Assembly (NCBI RefSeq): GCF_018613415.1
Contig: NZ_JAGGQG010000023.1
Coordinates: forward strand, 1-64,000
Direction: 5' to 3'
Source of the DNA: Bacillus sp. ISL-18
Lineage (GTDB): Bacteria > Bacillota > Bacilli > Bacillales > Cytobacillaceae
Length of the DNA stretch: 64,000 nucleotides
Below are positions 44,740-53,721 of this stretch, piece by piece. The position numbers were made by a program, and so were the translations under genes. A model generated the notes under the pieces. The model had not been told where the DNA came from and made no database searches. It saw nothing but the letters and a program-made list of their open reading frames with translations. Numbering within the stretch: position 1 is the first letter of the stretch; every line of letters begins with the position of its first letter.

Positions 44740-44769
44740 AACCACATCCATTAATGGAGTGGTTTTTTT
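44740..44769 (+). terminator. Rho-independent terminator
   Basis: AACCACATCCATT pairs with AATGGAGTGGTT and is followed by seven T. It lies 270 bases after the MerR-like gene. Confidence 0.75.
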
Positions 44770-44969
44770 GTTGTTCATCTTTTAATGGGACTCGAATTAT
44801 AGATTGATTCCTTTATTAAGATGGAATCATTTTATTTCTCTGAAAAGAGTCAGAAAAAACCTCTATAAGGTATTTTTTACAGATACAAATTACTTCGCCA
44901 TACTAACATTCGTGTTAACCACATTTCATGGCCATTTTAAACTAATAAAATATATGATTTCATCATTTT

Positions 44970-45006
44970 ACGAACATTAAATTATAGTTTAACTATAATA
45001 TTCGTA
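44970..45006. promoter_or_regulatory. Paired PurR-box-like inverted repeat
   Basis: ACGAACATT (44970-44978) and AATATTCGT (44998-45006) are inverted near-copies of the PurR box core (CCGAAC-W-W-T). Between them lies the palindrome ATTATAGTTTAACTATAAT (44981-44999). A further CCGAAC occurs at 45063-45068. A hairpin GAATGA/TCATTC with a T-run (about 45072-45107) precedes the first gene. Together they suggest PurR control of the purine-related operon downstream. No purine riboswitch core was found. Confidence 0.5.
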
Positions 45007-45129
45007 TTTTGTATTGCCAAACCGATTTTTACTACGTATAATCTTAAATGTAAGAGAAAGAACCGAACCCTTGAATGATGTTCATCGTCATTCGATACTA
45101 TTTTTTTGACTTGGAAAGTGAGGCCAGAT

Positions 45130-45966
45130 ATGACGCAGCGTAGAATCCCTTATCTCATCTTGGCTCCAGGATTGATTCTCTTGATTTTATTCTTGGTGTT
45201 ACCCCTTATCTCCATTATCTTTCCGACGTTCTTTAACGGAGGAATTACCTTTTCGAATTATACTGCGTTCTTTTTGGATGAGTATAACTTTGGTATCTTA
45301 TGGCGGACGATCAAGGTTTCACTGATGGCCACACTTATTTGTGTAGTCGTTGGAGTCCCGACTGCCTACTATATTTCGCAAAGTCCCAAAAAGTGGCGCG
45401 GACTGTTAATGTCGATTACATTGTTTCCGTTATTAACGAATTCAGTTGTGAGGAGTTTCGCTTGGATTACCATTTTGGGGCAAGACGGGATTGTTAATCA
45501 TGCATTACTAACGATTGGCCTAATTTCAAAACCGCTTACCTTACTTTATACAGAATTCGCCATTATCATTGGCTCAGTTTATCTCTTCCTTCCTTTAATG
45601 GTAATAACATTAGTGGGGATTTTAGAGAACATTGATTCTGAAATTATGGAAGCTGCAGAAACGCTAGGGGCCAATCGCTTGATTGCGTTTGTGAAAGTTA
45701 TATTGCCCTTAAGTGTGCCTGGGATTATTGTTGGCAGCATTTTGGTGTTCACAGGGAGCATGACAGCCTATACAACCCCGCAATTATTAGGCGGAAACAG
45801 AAACATCATGCTTGCCACCTTCTTATATCAAAATGCAACGGCATTAGGAAACTGGCAAGGTGCAAGTGTCATTGCCCTGATTATGATTGTGGCCACCTTA
45901 ATCGTAATGAAGTTATTCAACTTGATTGCGGGCCGCTTGGATAAAAGAGGTGAAGTGAATGCGTAA
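45130..45966 (+). CDS. ABC transporter permease, PotB-like
   Basis: A 278-residue inner-membrane permease with six hydrophobic segments and the conserved EAA loop (EIMEAAETLGANRLIAFVKVILPLSVPGI, here split by reading in parts). It belongs to the spermidine/putrescine/iron importer group. The frame opens at 45106, but the ATG at 45130 after AGTGAGG is the likely start. Its stop overlaps the next gene. The adenine-deaminase-type genes downstream suggest a purine-like substrate rather than polyamine, which is inferred. Confidence 0.85.
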   Translation: MTQRRIPYLILAPGLILLILFLVLPLISIIFPTFFNGGITFSNYTAFFLDEYNFGILWRTIKVSLMATLICVVVGVPTAYYISQSPKKWRGLLMSITLFPLLTNSVVRSFAWITILGQDGIVNHALLTIGLISKPLTLLYTEFAIIIGSVYLFLPLMVITLVGILENIDSEIMEAAETLGANRLIAFVKVILPLSVPGIIVGSILVFTGSMTAYTTPQLLGGNRNIMLATFLYQNATALGNWQGASVIALIMIVATLIVMKLFNLIAGRLDKRGEVNA

Positions 45967-46738
45967 AAATATCGGATTAAAAATCTCTGCCATTCTGGTG
46001 TTTGCCTTTCTTTTAATTCCTTTACTTATTATCATCGTGACTTCTTTCGGAACAAATCCTACCATTCAATTTCCGATTAAAGGATTTACTTTTGAATGGT
46101 ATAGCAAGGTATTTACAAATGAATCCTTTATGGACAGCTTTTCACTTAGTCTAGAAGTAGCTTTTATTGCGACTCTCTTGGCATTAGTCATTGGTGTTCC
46201 AGCCGCCTATTCCTTGGCGCGTCACACGGTGTTCGGACGAAATTGGATTAAGAGCTTTTTCCTTTCCCCGACCATCGTACCTGGGGTGGTCGTGGGCTAT
46301 GCTATGTATCAATTTATCGTGATTAAGTTTCAATTCCCGATCATCCAAGGGCTGCTATTAGGTCATTTCCTAATTTGTCTTCCTTATGTCATTCGTGTTG
46401 TAGGTTCAACGATTGAACAGCTGGATTTTTCAATAGAGGAAGTTTCATGGACATTAGGCTGCACAAAGCTCCAATCGTTTATCAAAGTGGTGCTTCCAAA
46501 CATTACTTCGGGAATTTTTGCTTCCTTCATGCTGGCATTTATTAATTCCTTTAACAATATACCCGTATCGCAGTTTTTATCAGGACCTGGTGTAACGATG
46601 CTGCCAACGAGCTTAATGAATTATATAGAATACAACTACGACCCATCTGTTTCAGCTTTATCGGTCATTTTAATGCTTGGTACGATTATTCTGATGTTTA
46701 TTATTGAGAAGACATTAGGTTTAGCAAGTATTTCATAG
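45959..46738 (+). CDS. ABC transporter permease, PotC-like
   Basis: A 259-residue second permease with six hydrophobic segments and an EAA loop (EEVSWTLGCTKLQSFIKVVLP). It overlaps the upstream permease by eight bases and has the ribosome binding site AGAGGTGAAGTG. The two should form the heterodimeric channel of the importer. Confidence 0.86.
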   Translation: MRKNIGLKISAILVFAFLLIPLLIIIVTSFGTNPTIQFPIKGFTFEWYSKVFTNESFMDSFSLSLEVAFIATLLALVIGVPAAYSLARHTVFGRNWIKSFFLSPTIVPGVVVGYAMYQFIVIKFQFPIIQGLLLGHFLICLPYVIRVVGSTIEQLDFSIEEVSWTLGCTKLQSFIKVVLPNITSGIFASFMLAFINSFNNIPVSQFLSGPGVTMLPTSLMNYIEYNYDPSVSALSVILMLGTIILMFIIEKTLGLASIS

Positions 46739-46780
46739 GAGCTGATAAGATGTTTACATCGAAGGAGGTAGAACCGCACA

Positions 46781-47821
46781 ATGTCCTATGTTGAATTAAA
46801 CGATATTCGTGTCAGTTATGACAATAAAACCAATATCTTAAAAGATTTAAATTTATCAATCGAAAAGGGAGAATTGGTTTCCTTGTTAGGACCATCAGGC
46901 TGTGGAAAAACCACCACTTTGCGTGTCATTGCCGGACTAATTGAGCCAAATGATGGTGAGTTCCTTGTTGACAATCAAAATTTAACAAAGGTGCCTGTTC
47001 ATAAACGTGAATTTGGAATGGTATTCCAAAGCTATGCACTGTTTCCCCATCTAACGATTAAAGAAAATGTTGCTTTCGGTTTGAAATTACGTAAGGAAAA
47101 AAAGGCCGCTATTGACAAACGAGTAGAAGATATCTTAGCGATTACTGGCTTAGAGGAGCTTGGGGACCGCTATCCTAAACAGCTTTCAGGCGGACAGCGC
47201 CAGCGTGTGGCTCTAGCACGCGCCTTAGTCATCGAACCGAAATTATTATTATTAGATGAACCATTGAGTAACCTGGATGCCAAATTGCGCTTGGCGATGA
47301 GGATCGAAATTAAACGGATTCAAAGCCAATTGGGGATTACATCCGTGTTTGTCACTCATGATCAAGAAGAATGCTTCTCCATTTCAGACAGGGTTGCCGT
47401 GATGAATAAAGGTGTAATTGAGCAATTCGATACACCTGAGGAAATTTATAAAAATCCTAAAACAGAATTTGTTGCCCGCTTTATCGGCTTTGAGAACTTT
47501 TTTGAGTTAGCACTGACTGAAGATTGGAAGTATAGAGCGGTGGATGGAACGATTTTCGAAAGTACCGGTAAATTTGGCCAAGGAAAACGGACAGGAACGA
47601 TTCGTCCGGATGATATTGAGATTACAGCAAGCAATGAATCTGATACGAATAATAGGGTGAGTGGAAAGATAAAAGTCCGAACCTTTCTAGGAAAGTCATA
47701 CCAATATGAAGTGGAAACCCCGATTGGAACATTATTAGCAAATAAAGCAGATGATGTGATTTACCAAGTGGGGGACATGGTAACGTTAGTTATTCCAGCT
47801 CACAAATTAATTATAGTTTAA
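46781..47821 (+). CDS. ABC transporter ATPase, PotA-like
   Basis: The energising subunit. The 346 residues have Walker A GPSGCGKTTT (about 36-45), Q-loop FQSYALFPHLT, signature LSGGQRQRVALARAL, Walker B LLLLDEPLSNLD and the switch His (VTHDQEE). The C-terminal OB/TOBE domain (about 270-345, TIRPDDIEI) is typical of PotA/FbpC-type ATPases. Ribosome binding site GAAGGAGGT. Confidence 0.92.
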   Translation: MSYVELNDIRVSYDNKTNILKDLNLSIEKGELVSLLGPSGCGKTTTLRVIAGLIEPNDGEFLVDNQNLTKVPVHKREFGMVFQSYALFPHLTIKENVAFGLKLRKEKKAAIDKRVEDILAITGLEELGDRYPKQLSGGQRQRVALARALVIEPKLLLLDEPLSNLDAKLRLAMRIEIKRIQSQLGITSVFVTHDQEECFSISDRVAVMNKGVIEQFDTPEEIYKNPKTEFVARFIGFENFFELALTEDWKYRAVDGTIFESTGKFGQGKRTGTIRPDDIEITASNESDTNNRVSGKIKVRTFLGKSYQYEVETPIGTLLANKADDVIYQVGDMVTLVIPAHKLIIV

Positions 47822-47873
47822 TAGAAAATCATCCTAAATAAGGACAAGCCAACTAAGAAAAGGGGATCGAAAA

Positions 47874-48935
47874 ATGAAAAAGAAATTAGGATTAGTAAGT
47901 CTAACATTAGTAACTGCAAGTGTATTGGCTGCATGCGGAGGCGGCGGTGAAAAAACGGCAAGTAAGGAAAAACCAAAAACTTTGGTCATCTCCACATTTG
48001 GTTTGGAAGAAGATAAAATGCAAGAGGATGTCTTCAAGCCTTTTGAAAAAAAATACAATGTAAATATTGTGTTAGAAACAGGTACAAGCTCTGAGCGGTT
48101 AACAAAATTAAAAAGCAATCCAAACTCAACTGTTGATGTTATTGAATTATCCCAATCAAATGCGGCGGATGGTGTATCAGCAGGTTTATTTGAAAAAGTG
48201 GACACATCAAAAGTTCCTAACATGGAAAACTTAATCGATAGCGCAAAGGAATTATCAGCAGATGGTTCTGGCCCGGCATACACGTTGAATAGTATCGGGA
48301 TTGTCTACAACAAAAAGACAGCTGGCAAAGATATTAAGGAATGGGATGATCTATGGGACAATTCATTAAAAGGGAAAGTCTCCATTCCTGATATTACGAC
48401 CACATTTGGACCAGCGATGCTTTATGTAGCAAACAATCACAAGAATGCAGACGCAAAAACGATTAGTGGAAAAACAGCTTTTGAAGGAATCACTGATTTA
48501 GCTCCAAACGTGGTAAAAACATATAGCAAATCTTCCGATTTAGCGAATATGTTCCAATCAGGAGAAATAGCTGCTGCGGTTGTCGGCGACTTTGCTGTTC
48601 CGATTATTACCGAGTCTAACCCAGATGTTGCCTATGTAGTTCCAACATCCGGAACATATGCAAACTTTAATACAATAAACATTAACAAAAACTCTAAAAA
48701 TAAAGACCTAGCTTATAAATATATTAACTGGAGATTAAGCCAAGAGGTTCAAGAAAAAACGGCAGTATCTTTAAATGAAGCGCCAACCAATAAAAAAGTA
48801 GTATTAAACGAGGAAACAGCTAAAAATAAAACGTATGGCGATGTTGCGAAACGCACAAATAAGGTGGATTCAAACCTTGTCAATAAAAACCTTGCGTCTT
48901 GGATTAATCAATGGAATCGGATTTTGAATAAATAA
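47874..48935 (+). CDS. Extracellular solute-binding lipoprotein, PotD-like
   Basis: A 353-residue substrate-binding protein. The signal peptide ends in the lipobox LAAC with C21 as the lipidated residue, followed by a Gly-rich linker. The mature part (TLVISTFGLEEDKMQ, GIVYNKKTAG, KYINWRLSQEVQ) is of the PotD/iron-binding class. It is the last transporter gene. A hairpin follows before the deaminase gene. Confidence 0.88.
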   Translation: MKKKLGLVSLTLVTASVLAACGGGGEKTASKEKPKTLVISTFGLEEDKMQEDVFKPFEKKYNVNIVLETGTSSERLTKLKSNPNSTVDVIELSQSNAADGVSAGLFEKVDTSKVPNMENLIDSAKELSADGSGPAYTLNSIGIVYNKKTAGKDIKEWDDLWDNSLKGKVSIPDITTTFGPAMLYVANNHKNADAKTISGKTAFEGITDLAPNVVKTYSKSSDLANMFQSGEIAAAVVGDFAVPIITESNPDVAYVVPTSGTYANFNTININKNSKNKDLAYKYINWRLSQEVQEKTAVSLNEAPTNKKVVLNEETAKNKTYGDVAKRTNKVDSNLVNKNLASWINQWNRILNK

Positions 48936-48950
48936 AAAGGTGTTAAGGGG

Positions 48951-48981
48951 AAGGCTGAGGATTAATTCTTGGCCTTTTTTC
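48951..48981 (+). terminator. Terminator after the binding-protein gene
   Basis: AAGGC-TGAGGA and TTCTTGGCCTT form an imperfect stem, followed by TTTTTTC. Read-through to the deaminase genes is likely, as is common after abundant binding proteins. Confidence 0.7.
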
Positions 48982-49014
48982 TCTTTATACGTACTCGGAG
49001 GGTGGAGAAGTGTG

Positions 49015-50739
49015 ATGAAAGTCGATTTAGCAATCATAAATGCACAGGTTTATAACACGTTTACCAAAAGGTTTGAAAAGAAAAATGTGTGTATTATCAA
49101 AGATAAATTTTATTATATTACGGCTGAAGAAATGGATCAATTTCAGGTAAGCGAGGTAGTAGATGCAAAGAATCGTTATCTAGTACCGGGATTAATCGAT
49201 ATTCATATGCATATTGAAAGTTCAATGACTTCTCCATCTATTTTTTCAGAGGCCGTGTTAACCCATGGGGTAACAACCGTTGTCGCTGACGCACATGAGA
49301 TTGCAAACGTGTTTGGTATGGAAGGATTGGAGGTGTTCTTTTCTCAGCCAAGTGTTATCGATACTTTCTTTGCGATTCCATCCTCGGTCCCTTCAACCAC
49401 GCCGGAATTAGAAACGACAGGCGGCTTTATTGGTGTGGAAGAAGTGAAGCAGCTCCTGAAGCATCCGAAAGTCATTGCTCTAGGCGAAGCGATGAACTTT
49501 AATGGGATTGTTAATGAACCGGATTCATTGATTCGGCAAATTTTACGCGAAGTTCAAAGTGATCGGCCGTTCATGCCTTTAGAAGGACATATTCCGCGTG
49601 TTTTAGGATTAGAATTAGCCAAATTTTTATATGCGGGCTTAACAGCTGATCATACACATCAATCGCCGGAATCGATTTATGAGAAAATCACGAATGGGAT
49701 GTTTTTAGAATTTCAAAAAAAGTCGATAACCCCTGAAAATATCCGAGTCATTGTTGAAAATCAGTTCTATGAATATATCGCCCTCATAACCGATGATGTG
49801 ATGGCGGACGATTTGTTGGAAGGACATTTGGATGCCAACGTGCGATTGGCCCTTTCTTGCGGAATGCCAGTAGAACAGGCTATCTATTGCGCTACCTATA
49901 CACCTGCCAGACGAATGGGATTTCAGGATCGGGGTGCGATTGTCCCTGGATTTAAGGCAGACTTTTTATTAATCGATCATATCGAAAGCTTTACGATTGA
50001 GGCAGTTTATAAGGATGGAAAATTGGTGCACAAACGGGGAACAGATATCCAGTATCCAACTAATAAACCTGCTTTTCCAGAGCATTTTTATCAGTCCGTC
50101 CATTGCCGTGAATTAACATTGGAGGATTTACGTTTCAAGGTCAAAGCATCGGAAAAGGCAATCGCCAACGTGATTCAAATCTCAGAAACGGGTACCTTTA
50201 CCGAACATGTAAAGCGTGAGGTTAACGTCGTAGATGGATTTTTGGATTGGGAGAATAGCGGGTTAGCCTTGATTGTTGTGATGGAGCGTTATGGGAAAAC
50301 AGGTAACATCGGCTACGGATTTGTGGATAAAGCGTTATATGAAAAAGGAGCTGTCGCCACTACTTGGGCCCATGATCATCATAACTTAATGGTGATGGGA
50401 ACAAGTTCTGTGGATATCTTAGCCGCACAAAAGCAATTATTGGACATGCAAGGGGGTTATGTCGTCTCCCAAGCTGGGATGGTCCGAGCGGTGTGCCCTT
50501 TGCCGGTTGGCGGCATTATCAGTGATGCACCGATACAAGAACTAGGGTCGCAATTGAAAGAAGTCCGTCAAGCGATGATTAAGTTAGGCTACCGTAACAG
50601 CAATGAAATTATGTCTTTCTCAACTTTATCCTTGCCGGTATCACCTATTATCAAAATTACTGACAAAGGGATGATGAATGTTCGCTCTCAAATGATGATC
50701 CCATTGGTGGAGGGTGAGAAATTTGAGAATACTTATTAA
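49015..50739 (+). CDS. ade: Adenine deaminase family protein
   Basis: A metal-dependent amidohydrolase of 574 residues of the adenine deaminase (Ade/AdeC/YerA) family, which converts adenine to hypoxanthine and ammonia. The motif VPGLIDIHMHIESSM holds the metal-binding HxH, followed by VVADAHEIANVFG, and the C-terminal region has VVMERYGKTGNIGYGFV and WAHDHHNLMVMG. GTG at 49012 or ATG at 49015 follows GGAGGGTGGAG. The ATG is chosen. The YerA-like subgroup has not always been shown to use adenine, so the exact base is uncertain. Confidence 0.85.
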   Translation: MKVDLAIINAQVYNTFTKRFEKKNVCIIKDKFYYITAEEMDQFQVSEVVDAKNRYLVPGLIDIHMHIESSMTSPSIFSEAVLTHGVTTVVADAHEIANVFGMEGLEVFFSQPSVIDTFFAIPSSVPSTTPELETTGGFIGVEEVKQLLKHPKVIALGEAMNFNGIVNEPDSLIRQILREVQSDRPFMPLEGHIPRVLGLELAKFLYAGLTADHTHQSPESIYEKITNGMFLEFQKKSITPENIRVIVENQFYEYIALITDDVMADDLLEGHLDANVRLALSCGMPVEQAIYCATYTPARRMGFQDRGAIVPGFKADFLLIDHIESFTIEAVYKDGKLVHKRGTDIQYPTNKPAFPEHFYQSVHCRELTLEDLRFKVKASEKAIANVIQISETGTFTEHVKREVNVVDGFLDWENSGLALIVVMERYGKTGNIGYGFVDKALYEKGAVATTWAHDHHNLMVMGTSSVDILAAQKQLLDMQGGYVVSQAGMVRAVCPLPVGGIISDAPIQELGSQLKEVRQAMIKLGYRNSNEIMSFSTLSLPVSPIIKITDKGMMNVRSQMMIPLVEGEKFENTY

Positions 50740-52051
50740 AAATGCCTGGATTTTAACGATGAATGAGCAGATGGAGCAGTTTCCAGATGGCTATTTAATG
50801 GTAGACGGAGAGAAAGTAATCGAAGCGGGAGCAATGGATTTACTGCCAAAGGATATGAAGTATGACAAAGTCATCAATGCTAGAGGGGCTATTTTATTGC
50901 CTGGTATGGTCAATACGCACACACATATTGGGATGATTCCGTTTCGTTCATTAGGGGATGACTACCCTGACCGGCTGCGCCGCTTCTTATTTCCATTAGA
51001 AAATGAATGTATGAATGAAAGGCTTGCCTATACTAGTGGGAAATATGCGATTGCGGAAATGCAGCTTGCCGGTGTGACGACATTTTTTGATATGTATTAT
51101 TTTGAACAGCAACTGGCCGAAGCAGCGGAGGAAATGAATAGCCGCGGCCTGTTAGCTGAAACTGTTATCGATTCCGTAACGGTAGATGTAGAGGAGCCAA
51201 TGGGCGGTTTACACTATGCTGAAAGGTTTTTGCCTAAATGGCAAGAAAATAAGAGAATTAAAGGATCTATTGCACCGCATGCGCCCTATTCGAATACAAT
51301 CGAAGTCCTGAAGCAGGCAGATCTTTTATCCAAGAAGTACAATGTGCCATGGATGATGCATATAAGTGAGATGGATTTTGAAATAAACAAATACCGCGAA
51401 GAACGTAATCAAACACCAATTGAATTTTTAGAGGAGATTGGTGTATTGAGTGCAAGGCTCGTAGCAGCACATTGTATTCATTTGTCAGATAACGATATTC
51501 AGCTGTTAAAGAAATATGATGTGAAGGTAGCTCATTGTATTGGTGCGAATACGAAATCCGCTAAAGGTGTGGCACGCGTTCGGGATTTATTGTCTGCCGG
51601 TGTAAAAGTTGGGCTGGGAACAGATGGCCCAAGCAGCGGCAATACCCTGGATTTATTCGGCCAAATGCGCTTGTTTGCCAATTTTCATAAAACCGTTTTA
51701 CAGGACCGCAGCGCCTTTCCAGCACAAGAAATTGTAGAGCTAGCCACCATTGGAGGAGCGAAGGTTTTAGGAATGGAGCAGCAAATTGGCTCGATTGAAG
51801 CAGGGAAACAGGCTGACTTTATCTTAGTTGAAACAGATTCCATTAATATGTTTCCTATTTTCGATCCATATTCGGCGTTAGTGTACTCTGCTAATGCTGG
51901 CAATGTAAGAGATGTATTTATTGCTGGAAAGCAAGTGGTTGAAGAAAAGAAATTAGTTGATTTTGACGAAGCACAATTAAGAAGAGAGCTTGCTGAAGCC
52001 ATGGAGCAATGCGGATTTAAAACAAAAGCATTAAAAGCAATGGAGAAATAA
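50723..52051 (+). CDS. Amidohydrolase, SsnA/MTA-SAH deaminase-like
   Basis: A 442-residue amidohydrolase with the metal site HTHIG, then MMHISE, AAHCIHL and GTDGPSSGNTLDLF, as in guanine/adenosine-type deaminases (SsnA, TrzA/AtzB and MtaD group). It overlaps the adenine deaminase gene. A GTG at 50714 is open, but the TTG at 50723, five bases after GAGGGTGA, is the better start. With its neighbour it suggests deamination of imported aminopurine compounds. Substrate unproven. Confidence 0.85.
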   Translation: MRILIKNAWILTMNEQMEQFPDGYLMVDGEKVIEAGAMDLLPKDMKYDKVINARGAILLPGMVNTHTHIGMIPFRSLGDDYPDRLRRFLFPLENECMNERLAYTSGKYAIAEMQLAGVTTFFDMYYFEQQLAEAAEEMNSRGLLAETVIDSVTVDVEEPMGGLHYAERFLPKWQENKRIKGSIAPHAPYSNTIEVLKQADLLSKKYNVPWMMHISEMDFEINKYREERNQTPIEFLEEIGVLSARLVAAHCIHLSDNDIQLLKKYDVKVAHCIGANTKSAKGVARVRDLLSAGVKVGLGTDGPSSGNTLDLFGQMRLFANFHKTVLQDRSAFPAQEIVELATIGGAKVLGMEQQIGSIEAGKQADFILVETDSINMFPIFDPYSALVYSANAGNVRDVFIAGKQVVEEKKLVDFDEAQLRRELAEAMEQCGFKTKALKAMEK

Positions 52052-52089
52052 ATCAATGAGTAACTGATAATGTAAATCTCAGTACACAG

Positions 52090-52121
52090 AAAAGGACTAT
52101 TCCATATGGAAAGTCCTTTTT
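52090..52121 (+). terminator. Terminator of the deaminase operon
   Basis: AAAAGGACT and AGTCCTTTT pair with the inner TTCC/GGAA, followed by TTTTG. Confidence 0.85.
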
Positions 52122-52194
52122 GTTTAGTACAGGATTATATAAAATTTTTTGGAAAAACAATATAGATTGCCTGAAATCTACTAAAAATACTTTG

Positions 52195-52422
52195 TCAGGT
52201 TTCCTATTTTTAAAAGAAAGTTTGAATTCTATTACATTGCTAGGAATCGCTTTGGTACTTTCAGGAGTGTGGCTAGTTAATCATACGGGTTCCACCCGAA
52301 TTTCTAATGGGAAATCTGAAAAGGGTAGAGACAGGAAAGAATACAAAAAAACAAGGAAAGTAAAAATTCAAAAAAAAATAAAGATGATAGATATAAAAAC
52401 CGATATCGAGGACCCAAACTGA
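52195..52422 (+). pseudogene. C-terminal remnant of an EamA/DMT-type transporter
   Basis: The frame reads SGFLFLKESLNSITLLGIAL and then VLSGVWLVNHTG, the last two helices of EamA-family transporters. The rest of the gene, some 250 codons, is absent upstream, where the deaminase terminator lies. A Lys/Arg-rich tail follows. No start codon or ribosome binding site is suitable. Probably a dead fragment. Confidence 0.7.
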
Positions 52423-52458
52423 GAACTAATATTGAGAATTACTTTTTTTCTAAGGAAA

Positions 52459-52498
52459 AGACTACTTCCTAAAAACAGGGAGGTAGTCTGTATTTTTG
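52459..52498. terminator. Hairpin between the EamA remnant and the AraC gene
   Basis: AGACTACTTCCT and AGGGAGGTAGTCT form a stem around AAAAAC, with TATTTTTG on one side and CTTTTCC on the other strand. It may end the AraC gene transcript as well. Confidence 0.7.
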
Positions 52499-52552
52499 TT
52501 GAAATTTGCTTTTTAAGGACTTCTTTCCTACTATGCTGTATAAAATTCAGTG

Positions 52553-53464
52553 TTACTTTATATATTCTTTTTGTAAATTTTTTGGAGAAAGATTGTACTC
52601 TTTTTTAAAGAGCCTGTAAAAACTAGAATAGTCAGGAAAACCGCATTTTATGGCAATCGTCTCAATAGAGAACTCATTTTGTTTAATCAAAGTGACAGAG
52701 TAGGACAGACGCTTTAATGATACATAACGGTAAAAGGGCAGGTTCATGTTTTTCTTGAAATAATGAGAAAAATAGTATTTATTCAAATGGAAATGATTCG
52801 AAACCCTTTCTAAACTTAAATCCGGCTCCGTTAAGTGCAGCTCTATGTATTCTAGAATAGATACAAACCTCTGGTCTACTTGATCTTTAATGCTCAGGTT
52901 TGCCAAACTGCCTTCAGGATTAAAGATTATTTGCAGTGCTTGAAATAATAGGTAATGCAGCGTAAAAGAGAAATTCTCTTCATCATTCTTAATTCTATTA
53001 ATGATTTCATGAAATAAAGAAATCATTTCTTGGAAGTATTTTGAATGGAGGTGGAGTACATAGGAGCCGTACGTCTTTTGATAAACTATGTTCTCTTTCA
53101 ACGATGGTGAACTTGAGGAAAAGTCCTCCATAATATGTCTGCTGATGTGAAGAATAATGCGTTCATATTGTTTAATATCTTTAACATTAGCCTCATGAAC
53201 AGCATAGGGGGGAATGGCCACCACATCTCCTCTCTTTAAAAAATAGTTCTTTCCCTCACAGAAGAACTCACATTCCCCGCCAAGAAAAACAAGGAACTCA
53301 TAAACATCATGGCTGTGCAGGCGAAATAAAGTTTCTTCTAATTGGGAAAAGTTCACTGCTGATTCATTATATTTCTTAAGATGATCTTCGGAATGATATT
53401 TTTTGTTAAAGTAATAGATCTCAAAATCTTTACCCTTTACGGGAATAAAAACAGATTGCTTCAT
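52553..53464 (-). CDS. AraC-family transcriptional regulator
   Basis: A 303-residue regulator. The N-terminal cupin domain (about 30-110, HSHDVYEFLVFLGGECEFF and GDVVAIPPYAVHE) would bind a sugar. The C-terminal double helix-turn-helix (about 205-300, LSLERVSNHFHLNKYYFSHYF and IETIAIKCGFPDYSSFYRLFK) binds DNA. The start at 53464 follows AAGGAGGT. The frame opening at 53479 includes that site. It is divergent from the GH3 gene and probably controls it. Confidence 0.9.
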   Translation of the reverse strand: MKQSVFIPVKGKDFEIYYFNKKYHSEDHLKKYNESAVNFSQLEETLFRLHSHDVYEFLVFLGGECEFFCEGKNYFLKRGDVVAIPPYAVHEANVKDIKQYERIILHISRHIMEDFSSSSPSLKENIVYQKTYGSYVLHLHSKYFQEMISLFHEIINRIKNDEENFSFTLHYLLFQALQIIFNPEGSLANLSIKDQVDQRFVSILEYIELHLTEPDLSLERVSNHFHLNKYYFSHYFKKNMNLPFYRYVSLKRLSYSVTLIKQNEFSIETIAIKCGFPDYSSFYRLFKKEYNLSPKNLQKEYIK

Positions 53465-53549
53465 GACAACCTCCTTCATATAGCAACATTTACAATAATT
53501 CTAGCAATATGTGCTATATATTTTAAGCTTTTTATTGATATTCTATAAC

Positions 53550-53563
53550 TGCAAGCGGTAACA
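53550..53563 (+). promoter_or_regulatory. cre site (CcpA)
   Basis: TGCAAGCGGTAACA matches the cre consensus TGNAARCGNWWNCA at every position. It lies between the divergent AraC and GH3 genes and predicts catabolite repression of the GH3 gene. The space 53565-53721 holds no convincing gene. Confidence 0.65.
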
Positions 53564-53721
53564 TTCATTTTTTGAAAGCAATTTTCTTAAATAAACTGCT
53601 TACTAAATAAATGGATATACCCAAAATTGAGCACCCTATCGTAGAAATAGTAAAGTTAGCCAAAATCAAAAGATACAAATAGAGCAGCTTATTAGGGTGA
53701 ACAAGATTAGGAGGCACTAAA

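Noticed and set aside
44900..45110. Purine riboswitch before the ABC transporter
   Set aside because: The conserved loop sequences of the purine aptamer were not found. Only PurR-box-like elements and a hairpin are present.
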